DNA of 64,000 nucleotides from Kineococcus aurantiacus. GTDB lineage: Bacteria; Actinomycetota; Actinomycetes; Actinomycetales; Kineococcaceae. Location: positions 1,240,001-1,304,000 of the forward strand of contig NZ_JACCBB010000001.1 of NCBI RefSeq assembly GCF_013409345.1. Reading direction: 5' to 3'. The translations under genes and the position numbers were made by a program. Below the pieces are notes generated by a model, which was not told the origin of the DNA, did no database searches, and was given only the letters and a program-made list of their open reading frames with translations. Of the stretch, positions 62,164 to 64,000 are shown in pieces (position 1 is the first letter of the stretch; the number at the start of each line of letters is the position of its first letter).

Positions 62164-63717
62164 CTACGGTCGAGGGGCCCGGTGAGTTCCGCGCTCGCCC
62201 CCGTCCGCGCGCAGCAGGTCGCCCAGCCGGCGGTACCCGTCGTGCTCGTCGGCGCGCGCCGCCCGGGGCGCGGGGACGCGCCACTCGTCGTCCTCGAGCA
62301 GGGTGCGCGCCTCGGCCAGCGCGAGCAGCCGCGCCCGCAGGACGTGCGGTTCGGCGGTCCCCGCGACGCTGTCGCGGGTCTGCTCCAGGGCGCGCTCCAG
62401 GGCGTGGTGGGCGTACCGGTTGCGGACCAGGACCGCCACGACGACGCCGAGCGCGACGCCCAGCACGGTGTCGCCGACGCGGTCGACGACGAGGCGCTCG
62501 ACGCCGGCGCCGTGCGCGCCCAGCCGCGTCAGCACCAGGGACAGCCCGGTGATGGCGACCGTCCCGAGCGCGTAGTTGCGGGGCATGCACAGCTCGACGG
62601 CGAACATGCAGACGACCGTCAGGACCCAGACCCGCACGTCGTCGGTGGCCAGGTGCACCAGGAGCGCGGCCAGCACGACCCCCACGAGGGTGCCCGCCCC
62701 GCGCTGCACGGCGCGCTGGGTCGTCAGGCCCGCCGACGGCGCCTGCAGGGCCGCGGCCGCCCCCACGGCGGCCCAGTAGACGTGCCCGAACCCCAGCGCC
62801 GTCGCCACCAGCACGGCGGCACCGCAGGCCAGCCCCACCCGCAGCGCCGGGACGTGCAGCACCCCGGGGGTCCGCAGCGCGGTCCACACGCGCCGGCGCG
62901 GCCAGGCGAGCGGGACGGGGGCGGGCCCGGATGGGGCGGCGGGGACGGGGCCCCGGCCGGCGAGCGCGGGGAGCACCGCGCGCAGCGGTGCGGCGTCGGC
63001 GCGGGCGTGCAGGACGCGCTCGGCGTGGACCAGCCAGCCCCCCAGCGGGCCCCGCGCCCGCGGCCCGAGGACGGCCCAGGCGGCGTGCAGGGCGGTGCTG
63101 GCCCGGTGCCGGGCGGAGGCGTCGTGCCCGCCGGCGCCGAGGACGGCGCCGACCGCGCGGGCGACGGCCACCCGTTCGGGGCCGTCGGTGCGCCACAGGA
63201 CGGCCGCCCCGGAGACGGCGACGCCGAGCGCCGCGCAGGCGAGCGTGACGGCGGCGACGGCCGGCAGGTCGCCTCCGCGCAGCGGTTCGGCCGTCAGGGT
63301 GCCGGCGGCGAAGACGGGGATGAGGCCGCCGGGCGGCCCGGTCCGGGCGGCGTCGGTGGTGAACTTCGCGACGGTGGCCACGAGGGCGACGACCGCGGCC
63401 GGCACGACGACGTCGGCCCAGCCGGTCAGCGGCAGCGCGGCGGCCACGGCGCCGGCGAGGACGGCCAGGGTGAGCCCGAGACCGGTCCACGCCTGGGTCC
63501 GCCACCGGCGGGCGTAGACCTCGTGGCGGCCGTAGAGGCTGGTCAGGGCCCCGAAGGTGGCGGGGGCGGCCAGCAGGGGGGCGTCGGCGGCCAGGGCGAC
63601 GGCCAGCGGCAGGGCCAGGGCGGTGGTGGCGCTGCCGGCCGCCCACCAGGGGTGGCGGCCGGGAGCGATGCGGGACCACCCGCGGACGGACCGGTGCAGG
63701 TGCGCGGGCAGGCTCAC
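62164..63717 (-). CDS. FUSC family integral membrane protein
   Basis: 517 aa from GTG at 63717. It has two blocks of membrane helices, each about six long: ALALPLAVALAADAPLLAAPATFGALTSLYG..., LTLAVLAGAVAAALPLTGWADVVVPAAVVALVATVAKF, and after a soluble middle part VGLACGAAVLVATALGFGHVYWAAVGAAAALQAPSAGLTTQRAVQRGAGTLVGVVLAALLVH, VWVLTVVCMFAVELCMPRNYALGTVAITGLSLVL, DRVGDTVLGVALGVVVAVLV. The QRAVQRGAGTLVGV box is the FUSC (AaeB/YccS-like) core. Family members export aromatic acids or act in efflux. It is divergent from the MarR gene, which may control it. Confidence 0.85.
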   Translation of the reverse strand: MSLPAHLHRSVRGWSRIAPGRHPWWAAGSATTALALPLAVALAADAPLLAAPATFGALTSLYGRHEVYARRWRTQAWTGLGLTLAVLAGAVAAALPLTGWADVVVPAAVVALVATVAKFTTDAARTGPPGGLIPVFAAGTLTAEPLRGGDLPAVAAVTLACAALGVAVSGAAVLWRTDGPERVAVARAVGAVLGAGGHDASARHRASTALHAAWAVLGPRARGPLGGWLVHAERVLHARADAAPLRAVLPALAGRGPVPAAPSGPAPVPLAWPRRRVWTALRTPGVLHVPALRVGLACGAAVLVATALGFGHVYWAAVGAAAALQAPSAGLTTQRAVQRGAGTLVGVVLAALLVHLATDDVRVWVLTVVCMFAVELCMPRNYALGTVAITGLSLVLTRLGAHGAGVERLVVDRVGDTVLGVALGVVVAVLVRNRYAHHALERALEQTRDSVAGTAEPHVLRARLLALAEARTLLEDDEWRVPAPRAARADEHDGYRRLGDLLRADGGERGTHRAPRP

Positions 63718-63730
63718 CGCAAGAGGTTAA

Positions 63731-63745
63731 CAGGTGTTTCACCTG
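63731..63745. promoter_or_regulatory. Candidate MarR operator (CAGGTGTTTCACCTG)
   Basis: A perfect palindrome with 6-bp arms and a TTT centre in the 53-bp gap between the divergent FUSC and MarR genes. It overlaps the likely -35 of the MarR promoter, whose TAGACT -10 (63759-63764) is 6 nt before the GTG. Confidence 0.6.
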
Positions 63746-63770
63746 CGAAGCACTTGCGTAGACTGGGCCC

Positions 63771-64000
63771 GTGACCAGCACCTCCCGCTCCCCCGCCCCC
63801 GACGGCCGGGACGACCCGGGCGACCCGGGCGACCCCGCGGACGCGGTGGACGCCGTCCGACGGGAGTGGGCCACCGTCCACCCCGACCTCGACACCGCAC
63901 CCATGGCCGTCGCGGGCCGCCTGCGCCTGGTGGCCGCGGCCCTGGCGCGCGCCACCGACCCCGTCGTCAAGGCCGAGGGCCTGACCCGGCCGGAGTTCGA
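63771..64000 (+). CDS. MarR family regulator (C-terminus cut by window edge)
   Basis: GTG at 63771; 76 codons are visible. After a Pro/Asp-rich start with repeated DPGD text it reads AVRREWATVHPDLDTAPMAVAGRLRLVAAALARATDPVVKAEGLTRPEF. That is the first helix region of the MarR group in which W-x(5)-P-x-x-D-T-x-P-M precedes the winged helix. TAGACT ends 6 nt before the start, so the mRNA is probably leaderless. It likely regulates itself and the divergent FUSC gene through the palindrome between them. Confidence 0.82.
   Translation, partial: MTSTSRSPAPDGRDDPGDPGDPADAVDAVRREWATVHPDLDTAPMAVAGRLRLVAAALARATDPVVKAEGLTRPEF

Noticed and set aside
61843-63774. 643-codon plus-strand frame antisense to the FUSC gene
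   Set aside because: Gly/Gln/Ala-rich shadow frame without domain features; the minus strand encodes a clear multi-helix membrane protein.

Overview
The window is very GC-rich (codon third positions almost all G or C). It carries hallmarks of a mycothiol-producing actinomycete: MshA, S-(hydroxymethyl)mycothiol dehydrogenase with its partner metallo-beta-lactamase-fold protein, CarD, SenX3/RegX3/PhoU, a PASTA-less Ser/Thr kinase, many GTG starts and leaderless promoters. Gene content and order fit a Kineococcus-like member of the Kineosporiales, but I cannot prove the species from the sequence alone. I saw no rRNA, tRNA, insertion sequence, phage or CRISPR array.

Region 1 (1-18.7 kb) is a sulfur/methionine island. 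Three SAM-I (S-box) riboswitches (992-1080 +, 11170-11258 -, 12808-12888 +) each sit directly upstream of a tiny leader-peptide gene with the shared motif R-R-x-V-D-L-x-R-x-x-S-A. Each pair heads an operon: (a) an FAD/NAD(P) protein plus a complete amino-acid-type ABC importer; (b) rhodanese, aminotransferase, GNAT, cystathionine beta-synthase and a SAM-type methyltransferase; (c) a peptide/opine-type ABC importer with a fused double ATPase and a stand-alone riboflavin kinase. A truncated ATP-grasp gene lies at the left edge, and a GlcD-like FAD oxidase lies between operons b and c.

Region 2 (18.6-25.8 kb) holds a long inverted repeat, a small GNAT, a LacI regulator, a Lon-type AAA ATPase lacking the protease domain, a membrane Ser/Thr kinase and the otsAB trehalose pair.

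Region 3 (25.8-36.3 kb) looks like an L-fucose/fucoside utilisation cluster. It has a GntR/FCD regulator, L-fuconate dehydratase, a zinc alcohol dehydrogenase and a KduD-like SDR facing a GH95 alpha-L-fucosidase and a CUT1 sugar importer (binding protein and two permeases, no ATPase). The two halves converge on a striking array of 16-bp repeats whose two sides are reverse complements (29976-30130). Similar palindromes occur upstream of both halves and may be the regulator's operators. A UgpC/MsiK-type sugar ATPase at 38450 could energise the importer.

Region 4 (36.4-44.5 kb) has a KhtU/KhtT-like K+/H+ antiporter pair, the sugar ATPase, a DUF4032 protein, an SDR, a MarR regulator with a 9-bp-arm operator, a frameshifted methyltransferase and an HxlR regulator whose reading frame runs antisense into the next gene.

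Region 5 (44-64 kb) is conserved housekeeping: RlmB, CysS, mycothiol-dependent aldehyde detoxification, an AI-2E-family permease, IspF-IspD-CarD, RegX3-SenX3 divergent from PhoU with a Pho-box-like direct repeat between them, phosphoglycerate mutase, MshA, Dtd, a DUF2516 protein, a FUSC-family membrane protein and the start of a MarR gene. Several genes here have a -10 hexamer exactly 6-7 nt before the start codon, which implies leaderless mRNAs.
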